64,000 nucleotides of DNA. Origin: Moraxellaceae bacterium. GTDB lineage: Bacteria > Pseudomonadota > Gammaproteobacteria > Burkholderiales > Rhodocyclaceae. The DNA lies in NCBI GenBank assembly GCA_031119205.1, contig JAVHYF010000009.1, positions 11,751 through 75,750 on the forward strand, given 5' to 3'. The notes under the pieces were generated by a model. The model made no database searches. It saw only the letters and a program-made list of their open reading frames with translations, and was not told the DNA's origin. The position numbers and the translations under genes are program-made. Every line of letters begins with the position of its first letter. Positions within the stretch are counted from its first letter, which is position 1. Below are positions 6,463-15,546 of this stretch, in pieces.

Positions 6463-8997
6463 TCAGCGGAACACCGCCGCACGCAGGTTGGTCTCGGCGC
6501 CCTCGGTCTGCACCCATACCGCGACGCCATTGCCATTTGCGTCCATGACGACCTTGGCCGCGCTGACGCCATGGCTGTTGTCGTTCGTCTCCAGCAGCGC
6601 CGGCGTGCTCCACGCTCCCGTGCCGCGATCGCTGGCGTACAGGTCGGCTCGCGACGAGTCGGGGGAAGACGGCCAGACCACCAGGCTGTGCCCCTGCGGT
6701 GACACGGCGGTGGAGATGCCCAGGCCGCTCGCGTAGTTCGGCCCCTGCAGTTGCTGGCCGGCCTCCCAGCCCGTGGCCGGCAGATAGCGACGCACCCACG
6801 GGAAGCTGGAGTCGGCCTGGATCTCCAGCCAGGTGGCGGTGATCTGCCCGTTGGCGTTCATGGCCAGGGCGTGGCCGTTCACCGAGTCATGCGTGCCCGA
6901 GGACAGGGTCTCTTCGGCCTGGAATGTGCCCGATGCATATCGCCTTGCCACCAGTCCGCTCTGCACGCCCGCCACCGGTTGCGACCACGCGATGATGGCG
7001 GAGCCGGCATCGTTCCCGGCGAGGATGGGGGAAGAGATGCTCCAGCCGCTGTAGCTGCTCATGACGTTCGCGGTCGACCAACCCGATGTGTTGGCGTTGA
7101 AGCTGTTGTACTGGATCTCCGGCGCTCCGCCGTTGGGGATGCCCAGCCATGTCGCCAGCGCAAACCCGTTCGAGAACACCTTGACCTGCACGTCCGAGGC
7201 CGTGCTGCCGCCGCTGCTGACCAGCCAGTCCTGGCCCCAGGCGCCAGCGCTGAACTGGCGTGTGCGTACCTGGAAGCCGCCGCCACTCTGGCGCTCGATC
7301 CATGCCGCCATCGCAGTGCCGCTGGCGTTCATCGAGATGCGCGCTTCGTTGGCGTCCTCCGCCGTCACGCCGATCTGCTGCGCACTGCCCCAGTTGCTGC
7401 TGCTGTAGCGGTTGCTCCACACGTTCATGTGCGTGCCGTTGGACTGGTGCCACACCACCAGCGCATTGCCGCTGCCGTCGGCGGCCACCTGTGGTCGCTG
7501 CGCACTGGTCGCGGCGCTGTCGATGCGTTGCGGTGCGCTCCAGCCAGAGGCCGGCACGTAGCGGCTGGCGAACACGCTCCATTGCGAGCCGGTGGAAATC
7601 TGCGTCCACACCGCGAAGGCATTGCCCTGGCCGTCGACCGCGACATCCATCGCATCCACCGAAGTGGACAGGTTGTCGATCAGGGTGTCGGCTTGCCAGG
7701 CTTTGGCAGGCGAGCCTGCCACGCAGCTGACCGCCACGTTGGCGATGTCCGCGTTCAGCGTGCCACTGCCGTTGCTGACCGTGCACACCTGGCCAGTCGG
7801 GTGGGTATGCACGGTGACGTCGTATGGTGTGCCGGCACCCGGACGGGTCGCGAAGGTGAATGCGCCATCCGCCGTGACACCCAGGTTGTCGCCGCCGTTG
7901 TTCTGCAGCACCAGCCCCGTGCCGGTAAGGCCGGTCACCGTGCCACCGACGCTGTGGGTGACTGTCGGAACCGGGATTTCCACCCTCAGGGTCAGGGTGT
8001 CGCCCACCTCATACGTGTGGCCGTCGCGCGTGCAGGTGATGCGCACGCCGATGGCATACACGCCGTTGTCCGCGTGCGTGAAGTTCAGCGGCGTGAAAGC
8101 GCTGCTGCCCTCGTAAGCGGCGCCGATCACGCTGTTGCCGTTCCGGTTCAGGTTGGCCGAGACCTGCTGGATGATCTGCAGCGGACCCATCGGGTTGGTG
8201 TCGATGCGACGGCGGAAGAAGCGCACCGGCCCCACTGCGCAATCGAGGCGGAACTTGTACTCCGTGCTGAATGACAGCGTAGCGGGGGCCACCAGGCGGC
8301 GGATACCAGCGGAGCCGCTGTCGCTGTGCGCGTAGGTCACCGTCTGCAGCGCATTGGCAGGCGAGGCGACGACGCCGGTGGCGCCACGGTTGCTCGTGCA
8401 GGAGCCCACCGGCGGCGGGTTGGGCACCGCGCAGGCGACGCCCGTCAGGCCCCATGAAAAACTGTTGCGCCACACGGTGGCGACGCCGCCCGCGACCGTC
8501 GCGTCTACGCTCTGCCAGCCGGTGTCCTCGGTGGCGAACATGACCTGGGCTATCGCGGTCGTTCCTGCTGGCGTTGCCGCGACCGGCATGCGGATTGCGA
8601 TCGGCACCGCGAAGGTGATGCCGTGCGGCGTGAAGGCGTAGATCGGCCCGCCGGACTGCAGTCCGGCTTCCAGCGCCGGTGCGCCGGTGCTGCTGCGGGT
8701 GATGCTGATGGTCGTGTTGGCGCTCAACGCGCCGGCCGGGATATCGATCTGCACACCATCGGGCCCGGTCAGTGTGCCGCCGGCGGGACCGATCACTGCG
8801 CTGGCAGTGGCCGTCGACGACGGTGTGCTGTGCGGCTGGCCATCACCGCCGCCGCCTCCGCAGGCCGACAGCAGCGTCGCCATCAGCAGGGCGAAGGCGA
8901 TGCCGACCTTGTTGCGTCGTGACGGGAGCCCGCGTGGCCGTGTCGCCGACGTGCCATGCAGATGAAGACAGGGGTGGAGCGTGGCGCAGCTGGACAT
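6463..8997 (-). CDS. Large outer-surface lipoprotein with ZU5-like domain and repeated beta-strand units
   Basis: 844 residues. RRNK followed by a hydrophobic stretch ends in the lipobox LLSAC (Cys46), then a Gly-rich linker. Residues about 65-170 (GPAGGTLTGPDGVQIDIPAG) look like a ZU5-type domain. A central region resembles the VGGTVTGLTGTGLVLQNNGG unit common in beta-proteobacterial surface proteins. The C-terminal 400 residues hold about six imperfect 55-65-residue repeats of the type 'A..GNA.AVW.Q......W..RY....GW', suggesting a beta-propeller. It is probably anchored in the outer membrane; function unknown. The start is uncertain, since later in-frame starts would still keep a signal peptide. 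Confidence 0.72.
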   Translation of the reverse strand: MSSCATLHPCLHLHGTSATRPRGLPSRRNKVGIAFALLMATLLSACGGGGGDGQPHSTPSSTATASAVIGPAGGTLTGPDGVQIDIPAGALSANTTISITRSSTGAPALEAGLQSGGPIYAFTPHGITFAVPIAIRMPVAATPAGTTAIAQVMFATEDTGWQSVDATVAGGVATVWRNSFSWGLTGVACAVPNPPPVGSCTSNRGATGVVASPANALQTVTYAHSDSGSAGIRRLVAPATLSFSTEYKFRLDCAVGPVRFFRRRIDTNPMGPLQIIQQVSANLNRNGNSVIGAAYEGSSAFTPLNFTHADNGVYAIGVRITCTRDGHTYEVGDTLTLRVEIPVPTVTHSVGGTVTGLTGTGLVLQNNGGDNLGVTADGAFTFATRPGAGTPYDVTVHTHPTGQVCTVSNGSGTLNADIANVAVSCVAGSPAKAWQADTLIDNLSTSVDAMDVAVDGQGNAFAVWTQISTGSQWSVFASRYVPASGWSAPQRIDSAATSAQRPQVAADGSGNALVVWHQSNGTHMNVWSNRYSSSNWGSAQQIGVTAEDANEARISMNASGTAMAAWIERQSGGGFQVRTRQFSAGAWGQDWLVSSGGSTASDVQVKVFSNGFALATWLGIPNGGAPEIQYNSFNANTSGWSTANVMSSYSGWSISSPILAGNDAGSAIIAWSQPVAGVQSGLVARRYASGTFQAEETLSSGTHDSVNGHALAMNANGQITATWLEIQADSSFPWVRRYLPATGWEAGQQLQGPNYASGLGISTAVSPQGHSLVVWPSSPDSSRADLYASDRGTGAWSTPALLETNDNSHGVSAAKVVMDANGNGVAVWVQTEGAETNLRAAVFR

Positions 8998-9219
8998 GGC
9001 GGATCACCGGAGCAGGGGGTCTGCGCGTCAGATTAGGAACGCGACACACTCTGCAACAGTGTCGAAAGTCATGTCCTGCACGATCCCCGGGCAAACCTCA
9101 CGCTGGTTTCAGAACGCGGAGGGATGTGTGGTGCGGGAGTGCGCTCTGGGGCGTACGAGCGTGCGGGAGTTCGCGGAGTGGATGAAGGAAGCGACGCAGG
9201 TGGTTGCCGCGCGCGTGCT
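8998..9219. other. Intergenic gap with nothing recognised
   Basis: 222 bp between the start of the minus-strand lipoprotein and the end of the minus-strand histidine kinase. I saw no RNA gene, repeat or clear terminator. It should contain the lipoprotein promoter. Confidence 0.5.
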
Positions 9220-11028
9220 TCAGGACACAGCGCCTGCGCTGAGGGTCGTCGGTCGCAGCTCCGCGATCTTCTGCAGCAGGCGGTCGGCCTGTACCGGCTT
9301 GAACAGCACCGGCACGCCGGAGTCGCGCACGCGCTGCAACCTTTCCGGCGATGTCTCGCCGGTGAGCAGCAGCAGCGGAATGCCTGGCGCGTGGTGTTCG
9401 CGCAGGCGTTGTGCGGCCTCCAGTCCGTCGGCACCTTCGGCCAGGCGGAAGTCGCAGATCATCAGCTCGAAGGGATCGGTGCCCGACTGCGCCCTGTCCA
9501 GCAGGTGAGCGGCGCCGTATTCGTCGCGCGCACTGGCCGAGGCGATGCCCCAGGACGCGAGGAAGGCAGACATCGCGTCGGCAATGTCCTTCTCGTCATC
9601 CACCACCAGTACGCGGCGTGGGAGTTGCGCGTGCATCGGGCTGCTGGTCACAGGGGCCGGAAGCCTTGCAGGCAGGGCGGCGGGCAGCTCGACGCGGAAG
9701 CGGCTGCCGCGGCCCGGATGCGAGCGTACCTGCACGGGATGGTCCAGCAGGCGCGACAGGCGGTGCACGATGGACAGGCCGATACCCAGCCCGCGGGCCC
9801 GGTCGCGCCCTGCGTTACCCACCTGGTAGAACTCGTCGAAGATGCGCTCCAGGTGGGCGGGTTCGATGCCGATGCCGGTGTCGATCACGTCGACCCACAC
9901 CTTGTCGCCACGTGCGCGCGCCACCACCACCACGCCGCCGTACTGGGTGTACTTGATGGCGTTTTCGATGAGGTTGGCGAGCATGCGGTGCAGCAGCTGC
10001 GGGTCGGTGCGCACCCACAGCGGGGTGGCGCGCAGGCGCAACTGCAACTGCTCCTCCTCCGCGCGGGTGGCGAACAGCGGCTGCAGGGCCTGCATGATGG
10101 CATTGAGCGGCACGTCGACCGGGCGCGCCTCGATGACGCCGGCATCCAGCCGCGACACGTCGAGCATGGTGTCCAGCGAGCTGCCCAGGGTGTGCACCGC
10201 GCTCATCAGGCGCTGCGCGTGGATATGGGCGGCGCGGCCCTGCAGGGTCTTGTCCAGCACCGCGCCGAACAGCGCGATGGCGTGCAGCGGCTGGCGCAGG
10301 TCGTGGCTGGCGGCGGCGAGGAAGCGGGTTTTCTCCTCGCTGGCACGCTGGGTGGCGATGACCTGCCGGGCAAGGTCTTCCGCCAGCGCTTCCTTCTCGA
10401 AACGTATCTTCAGCGCGGCGGCGAGCAGCTTGTGCTGGCTGCGTGCGAAATGCAGTGTCACTGCCAGGTAGATGGCGCAGCAGGCGGCGAGGTAGAGGAA
10501 GGTGAGCGTGCCGTCGCGGGCATGCCACAGCAGCGCGGTGATCAGCCCGATGTTCATCGGCAGCGCGAAGGCCAGTACCGACCCCCAGCGCGGCGCCACC
10601 GATGGCACGCCGCCGCTGGACAGGCCCAGCATCACCAGCATGATGACGGCGGTGAGCGCCATGTTGTCATGCGGCAGGAACAGCCACGGGGCGAGGCCCC
10701 AGGTGATGCTGTAGTAGGTGAGCTCGCGTTGCTGGCGGCGCGCCCAGAAGGCACTGCGCTCGCTGGCCAGCGGGTCGCGGAAGTAGGCGTACATCAGTGG
10801 CGAGCGCAGCAGCTGGAAGGCATGCAGGCCCAGCCATACGAGGATCAGCGGATCGCGCAGCACCCAGTACAGCACCGCGCACAGGCCCCAGGCGATGACC
10901 GTGTCGGCGGCGGTGGAGCTGACGGTGGTGGCGTAGAGCGTGGCCACCTGCTCGCGCAGGATGCGTTGCTCGGTGGGGTCGGTCGGCTCCGGCGGATCCT
11001 GCGGAGAAGGGCGCGGCGGCTCGAACAT
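9220..11028 (-). CDS. Hybrid sensor histidine kinase with C-terminal receiver domain
   Basis: 602 residues. A Pro-rich N-terminus is followed by a membrane region of about six segments (residues 40-195), a coiled linker, a HisKA domain with SHDLRQPLHAI (phospho-acceptor His242), and a HATPase domain (N-box LANLIENAIKYT, G1 DTGIGI, G2 GLGIGLSI). A receiver domain then starts at VLVVDDEKD, with the predicted acceptor Asp in MICDFRLAEG. HDLRQPLHA is typical of the NahK/ErcS'-like hybrid kinase group. The NarL-type regulator gene lies immediately upstream in the same operon with a 4-bp gap, so they form a phosphorelay pair. The signal is unknown; the membrane input domain has no periplasmic sensor of size. 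Confidence 0.92.
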   Translation of the reverse strand: MFEPPRPSPQDPPEPTDPTEQRILREQVATLYATTVSSTAADTVIAWGLCAVLYWVLRDPLILVWLGLHAFQLLRSPLMYAYFRDPLASERSAFWARRQQRELTYYSITWGLAPWLFLPHDNMALTAVIMLVMLGLSSGGVPSVAPRWGSVLAFALPMNIGLITALLWHARDGTLTFLYLAACCAIYLAVTLHFARSQHKLLAAALKIRFEKEALAEDLARQVIATQRASEEKTRFLAAASHDLRQPLHAIALFGAVLDKTLQGRAAHIHAQRLMSAVHTLGSSLDTMLDVSRLDAGVIEARPVDVPLNAIMQALQPLFATRAEEEQLQLRLRATPLWVRTDPQLLHRMLANLIENAIKYTQYGGVVVVARARGDKVWVDVIDTGIGIEPAHLERIFDEFYQVGNAGRDRARGLGIGLSIVHRLSRLLDHPVQVRSHPGRGSRFRVELPAALPARLPAPVTSSPMHAQLPRRVLVVDDEKDIADAMSAFLASWGIASASARDEYGAAHLLDRAQSGTDPFELMICDFRLAEGADGLEAAQRLREHHAPGIPLLLLTGETSPERLQRVRDSGVPVLFKPVQADRLLQKIAELRPTTLSAGAVS

Positions 11029-11032
11029 CGGC

Positions 11033-11740
11033 TCAGCGCAGCAGGCTGATGAGCTGCGCCCGCGAGCGCACGCCGAACTGCAGCAGCAGGGCGGAGACGT
11101 GGTTCTTCACCGTGCCCTCGCTGAGGTGGGCGCGCTCGGCGATCTCGCGGTTGGACAGGCCGGACAGGATCCACTCCAGCACTTCCGCCTGCCGCGGCGT
11201 CAACGGCGTGGCGTGTTGTAAGCCCGGGGGCTGGGCAGTGCCGGCGGGCAATGCACTGCGCGCGGACTGCGGACCCACGTGCGGACCGGCGAGCAGACCA
11301 CCTTCCCGGCCAGCGTCGAACATCCCCAGCGCGGCGATGTAGTCGATCACCTGGCGCAGGTCACCCGACTTGGGCAGGAAGGCCGCTGCGCCGCGAGCCA
11401 GCGCCTGGCGCACCAGGGCCGGGTCGGTGTCGCCGGACAGCACCACCACGCGTGCGTCCGGAAAGCTGGACACGAACGCCCCCAGACCGGACAGGCCCTG
11501 GGTGTCGGGCAGGTGAAGATCCAGCAGCACGAGGCCGATCTCCGCGCTGCGCTCGCGGTAGCACACCATGGCGTCGCGCAGGGTGCGTGCCTCCCACACC
11601 GTCACGCCTTGCTCGCCCAGACTGCCGCCTTCCACATGGGACTGCACCAGCGTGCGCAGGCCCAGGCGCACCAGATCATGGTCGTCCACGACGAGAATGC
11701 CCCGGGTGCTGGCGGCAGCGTGGCGGGTAGGCGCAGTCAT
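11033..11740 (-). CDS. Two-component response regulator, NarL/LuxR family
   Basis: 235 residues. The receiver domain begins GILVVDDHDLVRLGLRTLV, with acceptor Asp in LVLLDLHLPD and the conserved Lys in FLPKSG. A linker of about 40 residues leads to a C-terminal LuxR-type helix-turn-helix (LTPRQAEVLEWILSGLSNRE, then IAERAHLSEGTVKNH). It is the first gene of the operon with the hybrid kinase. The next gene, tsx, is divergent and starts 479 bp away, so the regulator could control it, but nothing in the sequence proves this. Confidence 0.92.
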   Translation of the reverse strand: MTAPTRHAAASTRGILVVDDHDLVRLGLRTLVQSHVEGGSLGEQGVTVWEARTLRDAMVCYRERSAEIGLVLLDLHLPDTQGLSGLGAFVSSFPDARVVVLSGDTDPALVRQALARGAAAFLPKSGDLRQVIDYIAALGMFDAGREGGLLAGPHVGPQSARSALPAGTAQPPGLQHATPLTPRQAEVLEWILSGLSNREIAERAHLSEGTVKNHVSALLLQFGVRSRAQLISLLR

Positions 11741-12219
11741 GCCCGGATGTTAGGGGCAGGGCGCCATGGCGTGAAGTGACCAAAGTCATCCCCGGCCTGC
11801 GATCCACGCCGCCCCGGCGGGCCCGTACATCTGGCGCCGGTGGGCCGTCACCTGTGGCTGTTGCAGCCGAGCAACACTCTTGTATGCAAGAACGTATACG
11901 CGCCATCCACAAGTAATGGGTGCGCTTGCCCCTTTGTGGGTAGCGCCATGGGCCATGCCGATGCGGGGATGCCGCAGGGCAGGCCCGGCAAGGCTTTCTG
12001 CGATGCCATGGGGGTATCCGCTTTGGTGCGGCGCGGCGTGCCGGCGCCAGCTTGCGGGGCATTACGCGATTCGTATTGCTGGCATATGTCCGCCGCCATG
12101 TCCCGTGCCGCCTTTCCCACGCAGCATCGGTCGCGTCTGGCCGTGCAAGCGCATTCCGCAGTGCTTGCGGCCACAAGACTGTGACCCGCGCAGCGGGTCG
12201 AGCATTCAGGGAGAGAGCA
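11741..12219. promoter_or_regulatory. Divergent control region between the response regulator and tsx
   Basis: 479 bp without a credible gene; in-frame extensions of the Tsx ORF upstream of 12220 are rejected. It contains CTTGTATGCAAG (11879-11890, nearly palindromic and close to GntR-type operators) followed two bases later by the palindrome CGTATACG (11893-11900). GTATAC palindromes recur in the purine-gene divergent region at 32402 and 32630. A ribosome-binding site, AGGGAGAG, precedes the Tsx start. Confidence 0.5.
11879..11900. promoter_or_regulatory. Paired palindromic operator candidate upstream of tsx
   Basis: CTTGTATGCAAG, two bases, then CGTATACG. The first resembles the CTTGTATACAAG consensus of GntR-family repressors. 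The second shares the GTATACG core with the sites flanking the purine island promoters. It lies about 320 bp upstream of the Tsx start codon. Confidence 0.45.
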
Positions 12220-13056
12220 ATGAAGAAAAGCCTGTTGGCCACCGCCGTGACGCTGGCCTGTGGTGCTGTGATGAGCAACGCCGTCCATGCGGCCGACTGG
12301 AGTGACACCTCGCTGAGCTGGCGCTACGGCCCCGATTTCACCGAGCCGGGCAACTCCAACGACATCCGTAAGCACATCGTTGGCCTGACGCACGTGAGCG
12401 GCTACAAGTACGGCAGCAACTTCTTCAACGTGGACGTGCTGACCTCCGACAAGAAGGATCCGGCCAACAACTCCACCAATGGCGCGCAGGAAATCTACCT
12501 CGTCTACCAGACCCAGCTGCACCTCTCCAAGATCAGCAGCGTCAAGCCGGCAATGGGCCCGATCTCGGACTATGCGCTGTCGGCCGGCTTCGACCTCAAC
12601 TCCAAAAACGACGCCTTCGCGCCGCGCGTGCGCAAGTTCATGATCGGCCCGACCGTCAAGTTCGGCGGCGAATGGGGCTGGGCCGACCTGTCCCTGCTGT
12701 ACTACAAGGAAAAGAACCACAACGGCATCGTTGGCAAAGCGGTTGATTTCGATCCTACCTGGCGCGTCGCAGGTGCATGGGGCGTCAAGCTGCCCACCGG
12801 CCCGGTGCCCATGTCCTTCAACGGTTTCTTCACCTTCACGGGCGAAAAGGGCAAGGACGGCTTCGGTAACGACACCGAACAGGAAACCCTGCTCAATATG
12901 TACCTCATGACCGACGTCAGCTCCTTCATGGGTGCCCCTGGCAAGGTGCTCGTCGGCCCCGGCTACGAATACTGGAAGAACAAGTTCGGTGCGTCATCCA
13001 GTACAGCCGGCAGCAGGACCAGCACCGCGATGATCAGGGTCGAGTACCACTTCTGA
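12220..13056 (+). CDS. tsx: Nucleoside-specific outer-membrane channel, Tsx family
   Basis: 278 residues with a classic signal peptide (MKKSLLATAVTLACGAVMSN, cleavage near VHAA). The mature protein begins DWSDTSLSWRYGPDFTEPGN, the Tsx/OmpK-type start. It continues as an amphipathic beta barrel with NFFNVDVLTSDKKDPANNS and the C-terminal aromatic signature RVEYHF expected of outer-membrane barrels. The family forms nucleoside-selective pores; here it would feed the periplasmic purine-nucleoside ABC system encoded at 23-34 kb. ATG 12220 is chosen because AGGGAGAG lies 4-11 bases upstream and the signal peptide starts there. A rho-independent terminator follows at 13091. Confidence 0.85.
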   Translation: MKKSLLATAVTLACGAVMSNAVHAADWSDTSLSWRYGPDFTEPGNSNDIRKHIVGLTHVSGYKYGSNFFNVDVLTSDKKDPANNSTNGAQEIYLVYQTQLHLSKISSVKPAMGPISDYALSAGFDLNSKNDAFAPRVRKFMIGPTVKFGGEWGWADLSLLYYKEKNHNGIVGKAVDFDPTWRVAGAWGVKLPTGPVPMSFNGFFTFTGEKGKDGFGNDTEQETLLNMYLMTDVSSFMGAPGKVLVGPGYEYWKNKFGASSSTAGSRTSTAMIRVEYHF

Positions 13057-13090
13057 GCCTGACTTCCGAGCCTGTACGGTCCCGGCAAGA

Positions 13091-13116
13091 AAAGCCCGCC
13101 ATCGGCGGGCTTTTTT
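13091..13116 (+). terminator. Rho-independent terminator after tsx
   Basis: 10-bp stem AAAGCCCGCC / GGCGGGCTTT with a 3-nt loop running into TTTTTT. It lies 35 bp after the tsx stop. Confidence 0.9.
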
Positions 13117-13326
13117 CGTGGTGAGCAATCGTCCGGTGAAAGGCCGCCATGTGTTCATCGGGCCCGAGCCGTTGCTTTCCTTTCCTGCGCACCTCGGCCA
13201 GCGGTCGCCCTAGAAAACGCGAATATCCAATAAAAACGTCAAAATAGTGGCCTGGGGCCGTACCATGGGCCGTGACGTGAGGGTGCGCCCTCTTCGTCAG
13301 AGTCCTGTCGTTTTTTGGAGCAACCG

Positions 13327-13737
13327 GTGAAAAAGGCCAGCCTGCTACTTCTTCCGTTTTTCGCTTTTGCCGCTAACGCCCAGGTGTACAAATGCACCAG
13401 CGTCAAGGGCGCAACCACCTATCAATCGACGCCGTGCGTCGATGGCGAAACGGCGTCCGTGGCGAAGCCGGCTGCATCACCGTCTGCGTCGCCCTCCACG
13501 TCGCCCTCCACGTCGCCGTCCGGCTCGACACAAGGCCGATCAGCTCAAAGCGTCACTGTCGTGCCTGCCGGCCCCGGTGAGCGTCGCGTGCAGGTCCGGT
13601 ACCGGACGAACGATGCCAATGCGGCTTGCGACGGCGCCCGCGCCATGCGCACTGCAGCGCTCGGCGCTGCCGGGGCTGCGGCCGACGCCGACCTGCGCAA
13701 TCGTCTGGACCGGGACGTGCGGAACGCCTGCAAGTAG
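13327..13737 (+). CDS. Small secreted DUF4124-type protein
   Basis: 136 residues, start GTG 13327 with TTGGAG eight to twelve bases upstream. The signal peptide (KKASLLLLPFFAFAANAQ) is followed by VYKCTSVKGATTYQSTPC, the DUF4124 signature with its paired cysteines. A low-complexity PSASPSTSPSTSPSGS linker is encoded by a 12-bp tandem repeat near 13489-13525. The C-terminal helix contains three Ala-rich turns and a final Cys. DUF4124 proteins are periplasmic and widespread in beta- and gammaproteobacteria, with no assigned function. It stands alone, followed by a terminator. Confidence 0.78.
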   Translation: MKKASLLLLPFFAFAANAQVYKCTSVKGATTYQSTPCVDGETASVAKPAASPSASPSTSPSTSPSGSTQGRSAQSVTVVPAGPGERRVQVRYRTNDANAACDGARAMRTAALGAAGAAADADLRNRLDRDVRNACK

Positions 13738-13828
13738 GGCGCTTTCGCTGGCGTCCGGAAAACGCTTCGCACACGCCACCCTTCGGCATGCGTGGCGCAA
13801 GAGCGGTGCAGGAGGTAGCGCAAGCAAG

Positions 13829-13854
13829 GCCCGCCCGCTGAGGCGGGCTTTTCT
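13829..13854 (+). terminator. Rho-independent terminator after the DUF4124 gene
   Basis: GCCCGCC / GGCGGGC stem with a 6-nt loop followed by TTTTCTTT. It is 92 bp after the DUF4124-type stop and 50 bp before the next start. Confidence 0.8.
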
Positions 13855-13904
13855 TTGTCATGCGCCGCTGCAATCATCACGGCAAACGCTGACGAGGAGC
13901 GGTG

Positions 13905-14375
13905 ATGAAAGCGGAAACGCAAACGTCGATTCAAACGCCCATGCAAACGCAGACGCCGGCCAGCACGCCGATCAATACGTCGCCAGGGGGCGAGGTCGAC
14001 ACCGCCACCGAATACAGCGAAACGCTGACCAGCCTGCGCCATTACAGCAACCTGCGCTTCGCCATCTTCAGCGTGTTTGCGGCCATCACCGCCGCGCTGC
14101 TGGCCGCTGTCTATGGTCGCGACACGCCGCTGCCCGGCCGGGTCGACATCGCACTTCGCCTTTTCGGCGCGCTTGTCACCGCGTCCTTCTGGTGGATCGA
14201 ATTCACGCTGGACGGCTACATCACCGCTTTTGCCCGCAAGGCGGCCGTGCTTAACCCGCGCTCCCACTTGGCGGACCGACCGTCATTGCGGCGACGCGGC
14301 GTGCCCTGGGCCACCATGTCATTGCATGTGGGCACGGCTGCGTTCTGGTTGCTGTCGATTGCCTGGGCAGTCTGA
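13905..14375 (+). CDS. Small membrane protein, unknown function
   Basis: 156 residues. The first 40 are a Thr/Gln-rich soluble tail with a QTQT repeat, followed by SLRHYSNLRFAIFSVFAAI. Three hydrophobic segments are visible: about residues 50-70, 85-105 (with WWIEFTLDGY) and 135-155. The pattern 'LRxYSNLRFxxF...RxxGxxxTxxFWxxE' resembles small proteins of no known function in environmental proteobacteria; I cannot name the family. ATG 13905 is preferred over GTG 13902 because GAGGAG lies about seven bases upstream. Confidence 0.65.
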   Translation: MKAETQTSIQTPMQTQTPASTPINTSPGGEVDTATEYSETLTSLRHYSNLRFAIFSVFAAITAALLAAVYGRDTPLPGRVDIALRLFGALVTASFWWIEFTLDGYITAFARKAAVLNPRSHLADRPSLRRRGVPWATMSLHVGTAAFWLLSIAWAV

Positions 14376-14446
14376 CGCCACGACCGCGAACCGCAGCAGC
14401 CCGGACCTGCCGCAGCACCGGGTAGCGGATTCCGCTTCGGCCGTTG

Positions 14447-15406
14447 TTATCGCTGCAGCTGGTAGCGCATCACCAGCAGCCAGGGCTGCTGCGCTGGCGC
14501 CGCCGCATCGTCCGGAGGTGTGTCCGTCATGTCCGCAGAGCCAGGGTTCGCGGCAATCAAATGAACCGACGGTGCGGGCGAGGGCGGCGTGTCCGTCCAG
14601 CTGATGACGCTCATCGACACCGCCTGCTGCACATTGCCGCCGATTGCGCGCACCGTGCGTGTCGCCGGGTCGGCCGCGATCACCATGTCGCAATGCATCG
14701 GCGTGCGCCCGAACAGGATCTGCTGCGGGCTACCTACCGGCACCGCTGCGTCGCGCACGCTGCAGATCATGTCGCCCGCCACCGGCATCGCCGGAAAGGC
14801 CTCCACGCGATACGCCGGGTCCGGCAGGATGCCGTCGCGCGCATCCACCACGTACATGCTGTGCGCCTGCCCGGTCAGGAACTGATCGTCATCCAGCCCC
14901 GCCCGCCGCAACACCCACGAGATGAACGCCGCCGACCACGCCCAGCGCGCCTCGGTGATCTGCACGCAGTCCGGGTCGCGCCCCAGCAGGTGCCAGTAGC
15001 GCAGTGCCAGCGCGCAGCCATCTGGCGTGGCTTCCATGCCGCTGCCATCCGGGTAGCGCAGGCAGGGCATATGCGTCGTCATCCCCGCATCCGCCGCCGC
15101 GCGGGCAGCCACGTATTCCGGTGGAAAGGGCAGGTTGCTCTCCGTCACGCAGGCCTGCCCCTGCGCCACGCTCACCACCTGCCCACCCCAACGCAGCCAT
15201 TCCTGCAGCGCGATGTCGACGATGCGCTCGCGCGGCGTCAGCTCCGGCTTGATCGTCGGTGGCAGCCTGTCGTCGGCAATCGGGCGTGCCTGTGGCCGCA
15301 CGGTCGTCGGCACCGTGCTGCAGGCGGCCAGCATGAGCAGCGCCGCTGCGGCCACGGCATTGCGAAGCGGAGCGAAGGACAGGCGGGCGAGGGATTCCAA
15401 GGGCAA
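14447..15406 (-). CDS. DUF2272-domain lipoprotein
   Basis: 319 residues. The N-terminal hydrophobic segment ends in LMLAAC, a lipobox with acceptor Cys near residue 29. From about residue 60 to 275 is a DUF2272-like domain: TPRERIVDIALQEWLRWGGQ, the RWAWSAAFISWVLRRAG core, AHSMYV and GDMICSVRD, which resemble CHAP/amidase-like folds where Cys and His would form the active site. The C-terminal segment is Ala/Pro-rich. It is probably an envelope-anchored enzyme acting on cell-wall material; that function is inferred from fold resemblance. It is convergent with the membrane-protein gene ending at 14375. Confidence 0.75.
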   Translation of the reverse strand: MPLESLARLSFAPLRNAVAAAALLMLAACSTVPTTVRPQARPIADDRLPPTIKPELTPRERIVDIALQEWLRWGGQVVSVAQGQACVTESNLPFPPEYVAARAAADAGMTTHMPCLRYPDGSGMEATPDGCALALRYWHLLGRDPDCVQITEARWAWSAAFISWVLRRAGLDDDQFLTGQAHSMYVVDARDGILPDPAYRVEAFPAMPVAGDMICSVRDAAVPVGSPQQILFGRTPMHCDMVIAADPATRTVRAIGGNVQQAVSMSVISWTDTPPSPAPSVHLIAANPGSADMTDTPPDDAAAPAQQPWLLVMRYQLQR

Positions 15407-15546
15407 TCAGGAAGTGGCAGGAGAGACGGGTCTGACGGCGTACACCGAGCAAGGGTTCAGCCGGCTCGTCCGAATGGCAATTCAGCCTGGCAATTCAGGT
15501 AAGGTCACGGCCACCCCGGATTTCACCAAGCTCAAGGAGCCCACGA

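Noticed and set aside
11741-12219. N-terminal extension of Tsx or small ORFs in the divergent gap
   Set aside because: No signal peptide or homology; ATG 12220 starts a perfect signal peptide with a good ribosome-binding site.
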